DNA from: Triparma columacea
Lineage: Eukaryota > Sar > Bolidophyceae > Parmales > Triparmaceae
Direction: 5' to 3'
NCBI GenBank assembly: GCA_030267965.1
Contig: BRYA01000017.1
Span: forward strand, 18,889-55,128
Length of the DNA stretch: 36,240 nt
This document shows positions 8,183-19,700 of this stretch, in pieces. The position numbers and the translations under genes were made by a program. A model generated the notes under the pieces. It was not told the origin of the DNA and searched no databases. It was given only the letters and a program-made list of their open reading frames with translations. Position 1 is the first letter of the stretch. Each line of letters begins with the position of its first letter.

Positions 8183-9301
8183 ATGGCTCAATCTATGCGG
8201 ACACGGCTCCTGCGATATTACCAGGGTCTTGAACACACATCTTATCATTCTGATACCGTACATCGATTGACTCTCCCCTTCGTGAACCGCTTAAGTACCC
8301 CCATCTCAACAACTTCAAAGCCCATCAAAAGGATCCCTTCCCTCCTGGAATTCTGTGGCGGTCGTCAGTACACTTTCGATAGCCCCGTTAGCTCCTCTGC
8401 TCCTCTCTACTTTCCCTCTCGTAGCTATGTGTTCAATGACCTCCTGATAGACTCGTCTCCCTCTTCTGTCTTCCCACAGCTCCTCCCCCATCTCACGTGT
8501 ATAAAGAATTTTTTGCTGACCCACCATCACGAGGACCATTCCGGGTCGTTTGGCAATATTCTCTCGCACACCTCTATCACGCCTTACATGTCGAGGGAGA
8601 CTGAGGCAATTTTGACACACCCTGCCCATACTCCCTATTTTCCCATGTTCGTGTACGAGCATCTTCTCTACGGGCGCCCATCTGTCATCCCTTCGGACCA
8701 GCTGAGCCGCGTCATATCCTTCCCCGCTCCTCCCCCCTCGTCCCCCTTTGAGCTCAACACAATCGACCCTGAAACTAAAGAATCTGTTCCTGGCTACATT
8801 CACTTCTGCCCTGGTCACTCCCCTGATCACATTGTCTACCACGTACCCTCCCTCGACCTGCTGTTCCCGGGTGACGTCTACCTGACCCCTAATTCCTTCT
8901 TCTTCCGCTCAGATGAGGACATTACACGGATAATTCAATCTTGTGAATACCTTATCGAACTTCCATCCTGGGATATAATGCTTTGCGCTCACGAGCCGGT
9001 GTACTCTGGGGGGAAGGAAAGCATGCGAAAGAAGCTGGATTACATGGTCACCACCCGTGACAAGATCCTCTCACTGTATGCTGAGGGGATCTCCGAGGAA
9101 AAGATAGCCCAAATCGTCTTCCCAAGGGCCACCAAGTTACGGGCCATGTTCATTTTGTGCGGCGGGGATGTCAGTCCGATAAACATTGTGCGGAGCACCC
9201 TCTTTGGTCCGCTCCATCGTGATGGGGTGAAAAAAAGCTTGGCTGGCGTAAACGACGAGGTCCTCAACCCCCTGAGCAGAACTAAAATAGAGATAGAATA
9301 G
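8183..9301 (+). CDS. Metallo-beta-lactamase-fold hydrolase
   Basis: Single exon, 372 aa. The ATG at 8183 lies in CCATGG, a good eukaryotic start context; a second Met four codons on is an alternative. Metal-ligand motifs of the MBL fold are present in order: THHHEDHSG (the HxHxDH motif), FCPGHSPDH (third-site His), LFPGDVY (bridging Asp) and LCAHEPVY (last His). A C-terminal helical region (MVTTRDKILSLYAEGISEEKI) resembles the winged-helix tail of LACTB2/glyoxalase II-like members. A hydrolase with a two-metal site, acting on a thioester, RNA or other ester, is expected; the substrate cannot be told. There is no obvious targeting peptide. Its stop lies only 23 bp from the stop of the convergent polymerase gene. 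Confidence 0.85.
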   Translation: MAQSMRTRLLRYYQGLEHTSYHSDTVHRLTLPFVNRLSTPISTTSKPIKRIPSLLEFCGGRQYTFDSPVSSSAPLYFPSRSYVFNDLLIDSSPSSVFPQLLPHLTCIKNFLLTHHHEDHSGSFGNILSHTSITPYMSRETEAILTHPAHTPYFPMFVYEHLLYGRPSVIPSDQLSRVISFPAPPPSSPFELNTIDPETKESVPGYIHFCPGHSPDHIVYHVPSLDLLFPGDVYLTPNSFFFRSDEDITRIIQSCEYLIELPSWDIMLCAHEPVYSGGKESMRKKLDYMVTTRDKILSLYAEGISEEKIAQIVFPRATKLRAMFILCGGDVSPINIVRSTLFGPLHRDGVKKSLAGVNDEVLNPLSRTKIEIE

Positions 9302-9324
9302 TACATGCAACAGACAAACTATTT

Positions 9325-11533
9325 TCACCATACGAGCTCCTCGTCGTCGTCATCATCGAAAGTCCCCTCCCCCCCTCCCCCTATCCCCTCCTTGTCACCC
9401 CAAAACTCTTCCACCCCCCCAGCCTCCCCAGCTCCCCTGATCTCTCTAAATTCTGGCTTCACGTATTTCAACCCGATGGCCTCCATAATTTGCTCCTCCG
9501 TCTCGCACACCACGCTCTTCCCCACCCCAAGCTTTTTCCCATCCCGTCCCCTTGTAACGAGCGCCAGCCCCGCGTCCGTCAGAGTCAAACCTGCCCTCTT
9601 GCAGAAGGATCTCATGGAACGATTGAAATGTGCGCTTCCCGTGAAGTACATGGTCGCAAAGGCTTCTTGGCAGCCAGGATACGCCTTGATGTCGATCCTC
9701 CTGTGCTTCTCACGAACCTTGCAGACACCCATGTAACTGAGTGCCGCACCGTCGTTCTTTCCCACGGAGTCAGGCATCGTGAGCGTGTCGGTCAGAAAAC
9801 CAGACTCCTTGAGCTTAGTAAGCACCAACATAAAGTACTCCACTGCGACATTATCCATCTTACTATTCTTGGAGCTCGGCAGCAAAAGAATATCAACGTC
9901 ACCGCTCTGCTTGTTTCCTCTTCGATAGCTGCGAAGGAGTTAGCAAGAAAGGCGTGTTACGTTCCAAGAACCTTGTCCGTGGTTCGATTCGCTTGCCGCT
10001 CGCCGCCTCCTCTCACCTTCCGCATACTACTATCTTGACCTCGCCCCTACAAATACTGTCTACAGTTTTCCTAACTGTAGCCGCAATTTCCTCCACTTCG
10101 TCCCGCGGAATAGGCTCGATCAAGTCGTAGTACCTGTCGACCCCAATTCTCTGTTGTGAGTTGAGCTGAGTCATAACCTCGCTATCCTTCTTCAACCCCT
10201 CGACGTCCCTAACACCCCAAGACACCAACTTGGCTGCGGTTACGACCCCGACGCCCCATATTTTCTTCAGCTCAGCGAATGCAGCAATGTCTACATTGCC
10301 TAGCAAGTCGGTGTCATCCTTACTAGTTTTGTTCCCCATTACAGAAGAGAGTGCCGTCGAGTAGCGATTTGGAAAGAACCTAGGATACATGCAGGAGATT
10401 GCGTTAATCAGGTTCCCCTTTACGCTACCACCAGCCGAGATCTTGGGTTCCATCGATGTCTTGGTCTTCTTCTTTGGACTGCCGGGAATTTTCCTCGACG
10501 GAGAAGTCAGCGTCGACGGGGGGCCAGAGGATGGGATAGAAGGCAGCGATCCCTCTTCCTGCGAGTAGTTGACGGCCTTAGGAGCAGTCATCGTCTTAGT
10601 CGTTGTGGTCGTTATGGGAGCATCTGGTTTCCTCCCGCACGTACTTTCACCTCCCTCACTCGACACATCCTCCCATCCCCCCCCATTCACCTCCTCAGTA
10701 AGACATTCGAAAGTGACAGCTACTGGGAACCCCTCCACACGCCTCGAAACTCTTTTGTAAGCCTCAAGGCGGAATAACATTGCGATATTTTCCGTCCTTC
10801 TCAGCTCTGTACTCTTCTGCATACCCCCTCTGCTCCGTTCCTTATTCAATGCAATGGAGGCTTCGATCGCCTCTCCGATATTCTTCAAGTACCGAGCAAT
10901 AGCTAGGTTGTAAGCCTTGATCGTCTCGAACTTCTTTACCCTCCCCTCGTCGTAAACTTTAAACACCCCCCCTTCCCCCCCCCCCCCCTCCCCCCTCCCC
11001 TCCTCTCTCTTCTCAGTCTCCTCCATCGCAATCCAGCACTTCTCAAAGAAGTACTCCCACTTCCGCGCCTTGCCTAGTTCTCGACTCGCAGCCTCTAGGA
11101 CCTTTGCATCATTTAGGACTTCCGCGTCCTCATCAAGAAATACCCCCCCCCGCGCTTCTACCTTTGCCTCCATCTTGTTCTTCCCCTTCAACCAACTTTC
11201 CTGAAATTCAGACATCTTGCTCAGCTTACGGCCCTCACGAACACTTACAGCAGTACCCTCACCCGCACTAGCACCCTTACCCGTGCCCATAGCCACTGCC
11301 CCACCCTCATCCCTAATTCTCTCATGAGGCAGTAGGTTCTGTACCCTCCACCCCACAGGAAACGATGAGAATGACCCAGGCTGCTTGCTCCCTCCCGCCC
11401 CCCCTTTGACCCTACGCCTTTTGACCCTCTTTGTGGTATAGTTTTCGTAGGTTGTTGAGGGTGAAGAGTCCTGTGTGGAGGGGTGACTGCTTTGGTCGGC
11501 GGGGTCGGCGGCAGGTGATTCAGATTTACTCAT
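9325..11533 (-). CDS. DNA polymerase family X (Pol beta/lambda-like)
   Basis: Two exons: 11533-10017 and 9928-9325, with an 88-bp intron (phase 2) that falls inside the catalytic motif; 706 aa. It is a gap-filling repair polymerase. Seen in order: a basic, disordered N-terminus (KRVKRRRVKGG, possible nuclear signal); an 8-kDa-like helical region; a helix-hairpin-helix (IWGVGVVTAAKLVSWGV); the thumb segment GVDRYYDLIEPIPRDEV; GSYRRGNKQSGDVDILL with D516 and D518; RRIDIKAYP with D585 as third catalytic Asp; and YFTGSAHFNRSMRSF followed by a C-terminal SVVCETEEQIMEAIGLKYVKPEFRE. All three metal-binding Asp are intact. No BRCT domain is recognisable, though about 250 residues precede the lyase-like region. 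A long G/C tract near 10978-10995 encodes a Gly run. The final residues are an acidic tail. Confidence 0.93.
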
Positions 11534-11776
11534 ATTGAGCCTTGAGCGCCAAATAAACTGTTTGGGTTAGGGTTATCTGATCAGACGGAGTCTCTTCACG
11601 GAAAAACAGGACGAAAACGTACGCCTATTAAAAAAGTGACACCCAAAAAGATGCCTTTTTCAGTCACTTCCTCTGCTTCTCAATTTTCCAGTTCACTCTT
11701 TCCTCACCCCCCTCTGGGCCCCATAACGCACCGCTCCCCCCCCCCGTCCCCCACTACTCCGAAAAAAGCCTCCCAA

Positions 11777-13743
11777 ATGTCCCACTTCAGCCTCATCGTC
11801 TCATGCATCCTTCTTTTCCTCCACATGACACCTGCGGTACAATCATCTGGAGTTGCCAATAATGAGGATACTGGAGGGACTACGCGGCCAAACATCGTGC
11901 ACATTCTTGTCGACGACTTTGGTTGGGAGCAGGTTGGCTACCACCACGGTCCTGAGGCAGAGGATGGTGAGAAAATTATGTTCTGATTTTGCAAGATTGT
12001 CCGATCGGTGAATGTTTGTTATTCGCACCCCATATCCTTACGCATCTGTGTCCTCACCCCCACCCCCCTTCCCCAGTCGAGCCGATCACCCCGAATATAG
12101 ATAGACTTGTTTCCGACGGGTTGGAGCTCGACCGCTTCTACGCCCATAAAATTTGCTCCCCCTCAAGGACATCAATCCAAACTGGCCGATCTCCCATTTA
12201 TGCCAATGTTCAGAACGTCAAACCTGAGGTAGTCAACGAGGACGACAAGGTCGGGGGTTGGCAGGGCGCCCCTCTAGGAATGGCCACCGTCGCAGATGTG
12301 CTTAAAGGCCAAAATTACAGTACCCATTTCGTTGGCAAGTGGGACGTCGGTATGGCGACCGAGTCCCACACGCCGTACAGCAGGGGTTACGGTACTTTCT
12401 TCGGTTACTTCCACCACAGCAACGACTACTGGGGCCAGACGGAGGGCAAGTGCCGGCTGAAGAGCGTGAAGGACCTTTGGGTCCACAACGGTACTTTCTC
12501 TGGGCCCGCCGTGCACTTGGCCAACGGGAAGCACTGCGGGGAGAACAACCAGAAACCCGAGGGCGAAGTCTGCGTGTACGAGGAAGAGCTGCTGCTGAAT
12601 GGTGTCAAGGACGTCATTAAAAGCCACGAGTCCAACGACGGCGAGCCGTTCTTTCTCTTCTACTCCTCCCACTTAACTCACATGCCACTGCAAGTTCCTG
12701 AGGAGTACTACAACAAGTTCAGTCACATTGACAACGATCACAGGAGGAGGATGAGGGCAATGTCCAACTTCTTCGACTGGGAAGTCGGCGAAATCGTCCA
12801 ATCCCTCAAGGAGGTGAGCCCCCGCTTGGGAAAGGGTTTGTGCATAGTGGACTGTTTTGTCGTTCGCTTTCACCTCCTCGTGTAGCTGACTCCCTTCGGG
12901 TTTCGATCTTTTCCTCTCTCCCCCCCCCCCGCTGCTCTTCGCTTTCGCCTTCAACCGCAGGCGAACCTCTATGACGACACCCTGATTGTTCTCCACGCTG
13001 ACAACGGAGGTGAGATAATGACGTCTTTCTGCGGGGGTAACAACTACCCCCTGCGGGGTGGAAAGTTCTCCAACTTTGAGGGAGGAATCAGGGTCAACGC
13101 CGCCGTGGGGGGGGGCTGGCTGCCCGAGGATAGGAGGGGAGAGAAAGAGGAAAGGCTGGTTACTACGGACGACTGGCTGATGACGTACGCGTCAATAGCG
13201 GGAGTAGACACGACCAAGCTGACAGACGATGGGGCCGTCGCCTTGGGACTTAAGGACTTCACGGGGGTGGACCAGTGGGGGGTGATCAGCGGGGAGGAGG
13301 CGGGGGTGGTTAGGGAGGAGGTCATTATAGGAGACACGACGAGCGTAGAATTCAACGGGGACGGGAAGACCCTCGTCGGAGGCATTATTCAACCCCCGTA
13401 CAAGCTCATCCTGGGGGCGGAGAACAAGCTCCACCGCGTGTCCCAGGACGTGACAACGCCCCAGAACTATCCTGACGGTAGTGATAGGGTCCCTGAGGCA
13501 ATAATGAGAAAGTGCGACAGAACGGCAAAGCATGGTTGCTTGTTCAACATCTTCGAGGACCCGACGGAATCAAACTCCCTAGCCGCTGAGCTGCCTGATA
13601 TCTTCAATGCTATGCTGAAGAGAATAGACGAGCTGCAGGAGGACGTGTACAGCCCGGAGAGGGGGAAGAAGGACGGCAGGGCTTGCGAGGCCGCGATGGA
13701 CACGTACGGTGGGTACTGGGGGCCTTTTGTCCAAGACGAGTAA
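11777..13743 (+). CDS. Secreted type I sulfatase (arylsulfatase-like)
   Basis: Three exons: 11777-11966, 12077-12813 and 12961-13743; introns 110 and 147 bp; 569 aa. It hydrolyses sulfate esters after conversion of its motif Cys to formylglycine. Features: signal peptide (MSHFSLIVSCILLFLHMTPAVQ), NIVHILVDDFGWEQVGYH (metal Asp pair), ICSPSRTSIQTGR (CxPSR motif), HFVGKWDVG, LTHMPLQVPEEYY, LIVLHADNGG (Asp-Asn) and NNYPLRGGKFSNFEGG. The usual GKWHLG is GKWDVG here, so the conserved His is Asp. The start at 11777 puts the hydrophobic core at the N-terminus; an in-frame Met at 11636 would add 47 Ser/Pro-rich residues. Likely substrates are sulfated polysaccharides in the secretory path or outside the cell; the exact substrate is unknown. 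Confidence 0.93.
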
Positions 13744-13993
13744 TGTACGGAAATCAGGAGTCCAAACGCAGGTCAAAACCTGAGGCGCAACAAGGCTTAA
13801 AAAGGATAAAACGCCATTAAAGGGCGTGGTCTGATTGATGATATTAAACGCTGTCTCTAAAGGTTTGGGGTTGTACATCTTAAATTTCTTCCTTTTAATA
13901 TTGCGTCCGTATTAAGCTTTGATAATTTGTTGTGATTTTTTTGGTCTTCTCTTCGTCTCAGTTTTTTCACAATTCACAAATCACTTTTTGGAA

Positions 13994-16707
13994 ATGAGGG
14001 GAAGATATTCAGATGATGATTCTGAAGGTATTAACGATAGTATACCAAATTATGATCGTAAAAAGATTGCTGGTGTCGTAGGACTAATAATTAAGGTTAG
14101 TGTGTTAGTGTTGGGTGAAATAAAGATGATCTAAAGGAGGTGTCATTGCGAGAGATGGGTTTGTTGCCCATTATTTGCCTTTTCTTTGCGAACATATGTC
14201 ATATTGTGCCTTATTTGACATAAAAACAACACAATTACACACATTAACACCTAATTTGAATGGGAAATGGGGAAATGACTTAGGAAAGAGCAACAGAGGC
14301 ACTTCACATTGTAGCCGATAAGGTCAAGACAGCAGCCTCATCAACAAAAGCATCATCAACAAAAGCATTATCAAAAGGACTAGCTGTAACGACAAGACTG
14401 TCATCTAGATCATGTAGCTTGCCTGATGGATACGACACAAGTTATAGGTGAGGAGTCTAATTGAGATAGATGTCCGTGCTGTCCCTGTCCTCCTCTTTCA
14501 TGCCCTCCTCCTCCTACTCCTACTCCTACTCCTACTCCTCCCTTACTCAAACACGACTGCAGTTTCAAAGTTCCTGAAGGTGGTCCACCATATGGGATGA
14601 ATTTTCACTATTCTCCGCTTTATTCCCTTTCTTTTGTATCGCGCTCCTCTTGCACTGTGACAGTCGGGAGCATCGTCATAAGGTAAGAAGACCCCCACTA
14701 AACACAACACGGCGAAGACAGCGACAGGGGCACAGCCGACAGCAGCAAGACTGTAGAAACTCTATCTCATCTTACACTATAACCCTTTATCTTACCCTCA
14801 TCTTACCCTCATCATCTTACCATCGCTCGTCGCAGAGTTGGGGACGAAATGGATGGTTTCCTTCTCGGTAAACCTCCCCAAGACGTCACGAGGGCAATAG
14901 CGATGGCCCCAGCGGGCACAGTGATAACACTATTCTCCCCTCCGTCCCTCCCCCCCCTGCCAACGTACGTCTTGCTCTTCGACCGTGAACACTCCAAGGC
15001 ATTCGCAGACTTTGTCGGAGAGGAAGACTCCCTTAAGCTCTTCTTCCTTACCAAGGGGTTTGAGTCGACTTTTGAGAACGACACTGACCTCCCCCCCGTC
15101 GAAGACTACATCACTAAGCTGGGTGCAGGTGAGGCATCAGCAAATTTGATCAACCCCCCGAAAATTCCACCCCCCTTCCACTCACCCCCGCTTCCCTAAA
15201 TCGTTTCCTCAGACTACCAGGCAATCCTCAACCTCACCTCTTCTTCCAATCCCCCCCCTTCCAAGTACCCTCCTCTCGAAGTCCCAAAGACATACTTCGA
15301 AACCCCTTACCTCCTCTGTAAAGTCTCTAAGCACGGTCGGATTTACCACGCGTGCACCGAGGGAAACGTCGAAATTGTTTGGAGAGAGGTTGGCTGGGCC
15401 GACTACAAGCTCGACGTTCTCGTTAAGTCTCTTGCCTTCGCCGGAGGTCTTCAGAGGGAGGTTCTTGTCAGGAGGTAAGAGCCAAGAATTAAGGCACGAG
15501 AGACGCTTTTTCTACAAAGCATTGCCCCTACCTCCACCGCCACTTACTTGTAGTCACCATAGTTCTCACCCCACTCACCTTCGCTCGTCGCAGCATTAAA
15601 GACATTTGCGAGGCCGAGATAAGGTCTTCGTGGAAAGACTTTCTTCTTTCCCCCCGAAAATATCACCGGGTTCTGAAAGTTTCAGCGTTACCTTCCCTCG
15701 AGGTTGAGGCCGAGCCTCCCTCCCCAATCGTCGTGGGCTTTCTCTACTCTCCCATCACCGGTGGCTGGAGCGGTCAAGCTTTCGCAAAGAGTTCGATCCT
15801 TCCTAACCACCTTCCCGACTACGCCTTGCCAGCCGTTGATATTCAGACGACATCAACCACAGCTGGGGAGTTCAGTTATCACCTTCCTCTGGGTAGCATT
15901 GTCGCGATTGGCTTTACGAAGTGGTCCAAGACCGACGACGGTACAATAACAGTAATCTCAGTCGTCAACGGTGACGCCAATAGCATTTCAGTCTACGAGG
16001 ACTGGAAGACAATGGTCCCACGCATAATCTCTGAAGTGGCCCCCGTTCTTCAAGACGACCAGTACGACTTCACTCTCCCAAAACCGCTCCCTCCCCTCCC
16101 CGCCGACCCCATGACATCGCTAATCATTACCATCAAGCGCTTACCCATCCGTGTTCTCTCCTCCCTCTTTGTAGCTACCCTACACGAGAGGCCTACGTTC
16201 GTCTTCTCTCACTCGCGCGATAGGAATTTCATGTTCCACGTCTTCACGACGTTGGAACTTCTCCTGCGCCCCCTGATCTACCGGCACACCAGGCTCAGCT
16301 GGTGCCGGTCTGACGTGGTCGCAGCTATGGTGGACTCTCCGCTCCCGTTCATGCTCGGGACTGACGATAGCTCTATACTCGATTGTAAAGAGACCGTCGT
16401 AATCGACCTCTCAGGCAGCTGCGGGGTCCGTGGTAGATCATACTCATCCGACGACTCTATGTCTTTTAATCTGTCCCGTCGGAACTGGAGCGAGCTCAAT
16501 AATACCTTCCACACCAAGGAGGAGCGCAAGAGCGTATCGAACCAAGCCAAGGTCTTCAGAATGACGGCGAACGATTTCGTTAAGCTGCAAATCGGTAATA
16601 GGGAGGCGAGGAGATGGAGAACGCACGAAGGATGGGAGGTCGATGACTATTCTCTCGGCGATGTAAAAACAACCCAAAGTTGGATATGTCATTACAGCGA
16701 CCAATGA
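13994..16707 (+). CDS. DENN-domain protein
   Basis: Six exons by splice phase: 13994-14095, 14284-14447, 14563-14682, 14836-15128, 15213-15474 and 15594-16707; 684 aa. DENN proteins are typically exchange factors for Rab GTPases in membrane traffic. The central DENN core is recognisable: LIITIKRLPIRVLSSLFVAT, LHERPTFVFSHSRDRNFMF, ELLLRPLIYRHTRLSW, VAAMVDSPLPFMLGTDDSSI and ETVVIDLSGS. Upstream, residues about 125-330 (YVLLFDREHSKAFADFVG and following) probably form the uDENN/linker part. A dDENN tail is less clear. The first two exons (RYSDDDSEG..., then a Ser/Thr/Lys stretch) are supported only by open phase-matched splicing, so the N-terminus is the least certain part. Convergent with the kinesin gene, 62 bp between stops. 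Confidence 0.8.
14505..14545. repeat. Intronic (CTCCTA)n microsatellite
   Basis: About five tandem CTCCTA/CCTACT units flanked by CTCCTC sequence in intron 2 of the DENN gene, within its pyrimidine-rich 3' part. It may double as the polypyrimidine tract. Confidence 0.8.
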
Positions 16708-16769
16708 ATGAATAATAACACAACCCCAACCACCAAAAGCAACCTTTATTGAACAACAAACATATCCTC

Positions 16770-19700
16770 TTAATCGTCTTCGAAATTCACCCCTCTCCTC
16801 GGCGAAGAGGGTGGCGTACCCCCAAATTCTAGTGATGATCTTGGACCTTTGGATCGTCTGCTACCTGGGGTGCCTATCGACATCGATCCCGGCGTTGAAA
16901 TGCCTCCGATACTACTCATTTCAGACCCTGATAACGACATGCTTGTTTCGTCGTCGTTGTCTTCGTTGGCGCCGAGTAGGTGTTCAAGGTCTAGGGCCAG
17001 TTCCTCTGGTGCTCCCGCCGCCACGTGGGTCTTCACTATACCGAGCGCCTTCTTCATGTCGTTCTTGCTCTGCTTCGTGGCCTTCCGAGCTTCCCTTTCC
17101 CACTGCTTCTTGGTCTTGTCAGTCCGGGCGAGGTCCTTCTCTAAGCTCATGGTCCGCTTCCTTAAAAACTCCACCTCGTCATGGGCCTGGTGGACGACCT
17201 CGTCTTTAGTCCTGTTCTGAAACTCGTACTTACTCTTGATGACCTTCAAGTCCTTCTCTACCTTTGACTTGTCCCTGACAACCTCTATGATCTCTGTCTC
17301 CTTCTCTCCGATTATAGCTTTGAGCTTGAGGACTTCGTCTGCCCTCAAGTCAAGCTGGGCATGAAGTTTATCAAGCTCTGTCTTGAAAGCGGCATCGTGC
17401 TCTGCCATCTCTTCTTGGACCGCCTCTCTGTTCTTCTCGCTTTGTATGATCTCCTCTACCATCTCTTTTACCTCATTCTGCATCTTAGAGACAGTTTCTC
17501 TCATCTCTTTCTTAGCGTACTCGCATCCTTCCTCAAAGCCATGGTCCCTCGCATCGTGAACCGCTTGGACCCCTGTTTTCACATGCGAGGCAACATCACT
17601 CTTCGCAACCTCAAGCTTTTCGTCCAAGGTAGATATCTGCGCATTCGCCGCGTTGACCTCGTTTTCCTTGGTCGCAATGCGTCTCCTCAGGTCGTCATTG
17701 TCTAAAAAGAGCTGCTGCCTCTCGGCATCTGCCCTGCCTAGTTTTACTTTCATTCCCTCGTTCTCGACCTCGAGCCTTTCCTTAGTCTCCCCCATCTTTT
17801 CCCTAACATTCTCGATCTCCATGGTAAGTGCTAGGACACTACCCCTAGCCTTGTGGTTGTCATCTTTCAAGCCCAATACAAGCTTTTCAAGCTCTATCTT
17901 CTCGTTCTTGTGCACTTTAAGAGACGTGAGCGCCTCTTGCAGCCTCACTTTGGTCGACTCGCTGTCCATGACCGCAGCATCCTTGGTAGCTTGTAACCCC
18001 TTTCTCGCCCCGATCTCCTGGGTTAGAGATGCCTGGAGGAGAGCCACTTTCCTGACAAGCTCCTCTTCCCTATGTTCTGCCGATTCCCTACTGAGCTTTT
18101 CTCTTTCAGCTGCGGCATTGGCGGATCCAACCGCCATCTTCGAGGCCGTAGCATCCGCGTCTCTTGCTCCTCTCATCGTGTTGAGCTCACCATTGAGCTC
18201 CGATATTTTACCTTGGATTTTCTCGTTCTCCCTGAGGAGCCTCTCGGTCGCCCTTTGCTCGGCAGAAAGCTTTTCCTCGGCGCTAAGTCTTCTCTCGTTC
18301 TGAGCGCTAAGCTCGGCACTCTTGCGTGCGAGGCTCTCCTGCATAACTGCAAGCTCCCCGGTTCGGGCGCTGCTCTTCCCCCTGTGCAAACTGACTGAGT
18401 CTTGTAGCTCATGGTTCAAGTGGACAAGGGTATCATGCTTTGTCGTCATCTTAGACAGCTGGGTTTCGAGGTCACTAATTTTTTGTCCCATTCGACGTTC
18501 TTCTTCCTTGTAACGTTCATTGGCGGAATAATGCTTCGCCAGGTCAGAATCCTTTTCCTTTTCTAGGTGGTTCAAAGTCTTCTTGAGCGACGAACAGAGA
18601 GCTCCAAGTGCCTCCTGGTCTTCTCTCAGCTTGTCGTTGAGAGACTTCGCCCTCGAGAGGTCCAAGGTCAAGTCTTTATTATCCCTCACGATTTCGTCGA
18701 TCCTCGATCCCATCTCTGAATTTGTGTACTTTTCTTTCTGCAGAGCTCCTTCAAGATCTTCGTTCAGATTCTTTGCGACCTTCAACTCATTTCGGAGTAA
18801 ACTTTGCTCCTCAGTCTGGGCAGCGATCTGCTTACGCAGCTGGTGCAGCTCTGCCTTCATTGCACCCTCCATGGAGCTCAGTTTGTCACGCTCGTTTCTG
18901 ATACTGTCCCTTTCCATCTCCATAGCCGCATTTTGCCTAGACTCGGCCTCGTAGCGCCTGAGCCTTGACCTTAAGCTCTCGCTGTCATTCTTTATCATTT
19001 CATTCTCTTCTGACAGCTTTGACACCCTTGACTGCAGGGGTGCATTCCTCGCAGACTCACGCTCGGCGTATTCTCGTCTTTTGTTTTCTTCAGCTAGTTC
19101 CGACTTCAGCCTGATATTTTCCCTCTCGAGGTATTCATTTCGTCCCTCCACGGCACTCTTTTCGGCGACACCCTCCATCTTTGCCTCGTGCATTCTTTTT
19201 TTCTGCACTTCAACCTGGTATTCCTGCTGCTTGCGCTGCTCTTCCATGTCAGAAATGGCAGATGCCATATGTTTCATGTCTCTGAGGGCCTTCTCGTTCT
19301 TCATTTCACTTTCTTTTAACTTCTCTTGGATGCTGAGAACTGCATCTCTCGAGGAATGATACTTTTGACGCACCTTACTATTATCTGCTTTCAAATCTTG
19401 AAGTTCCTTTGACATGGAGTCCCTCTGACGAGAAGTTTGGGACTTCATGGACTCCAAAGTCTGCATGAGTTCACTTCTTTCTTTTTGCGCTCTCTTCACA
19501 GAAGCCTCCAAGATGCGTTGCTTTTCCCCCCTAGCCTCTGAATCATTCTTGAGCCTCTCCAAATGCTCCACAGCTTCCATGCACTTAGCCTTCCAGCCAT
19601 CTTTCTCCTTCACAGCGTCCTCTTGGACGACTGCCTTTTCCAGGCCATTGCGCAAAGTTTGAAGCTGCAGCTGCAAATCTCCGACCATGGAAGATGTGTT

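Noticed and set aside
7984..8184. 66-codon minus-strand frame sharing the CCATGG of the MBL gene
   Set aside because: The ATG arises from the palindromic CCATGG; no family features.
9970..9985. tRNA B-box-like GGTTCGATTCG
   Set aside because: Lies in the polymerase intron; no A box or cloverleaf can be drawn around it.
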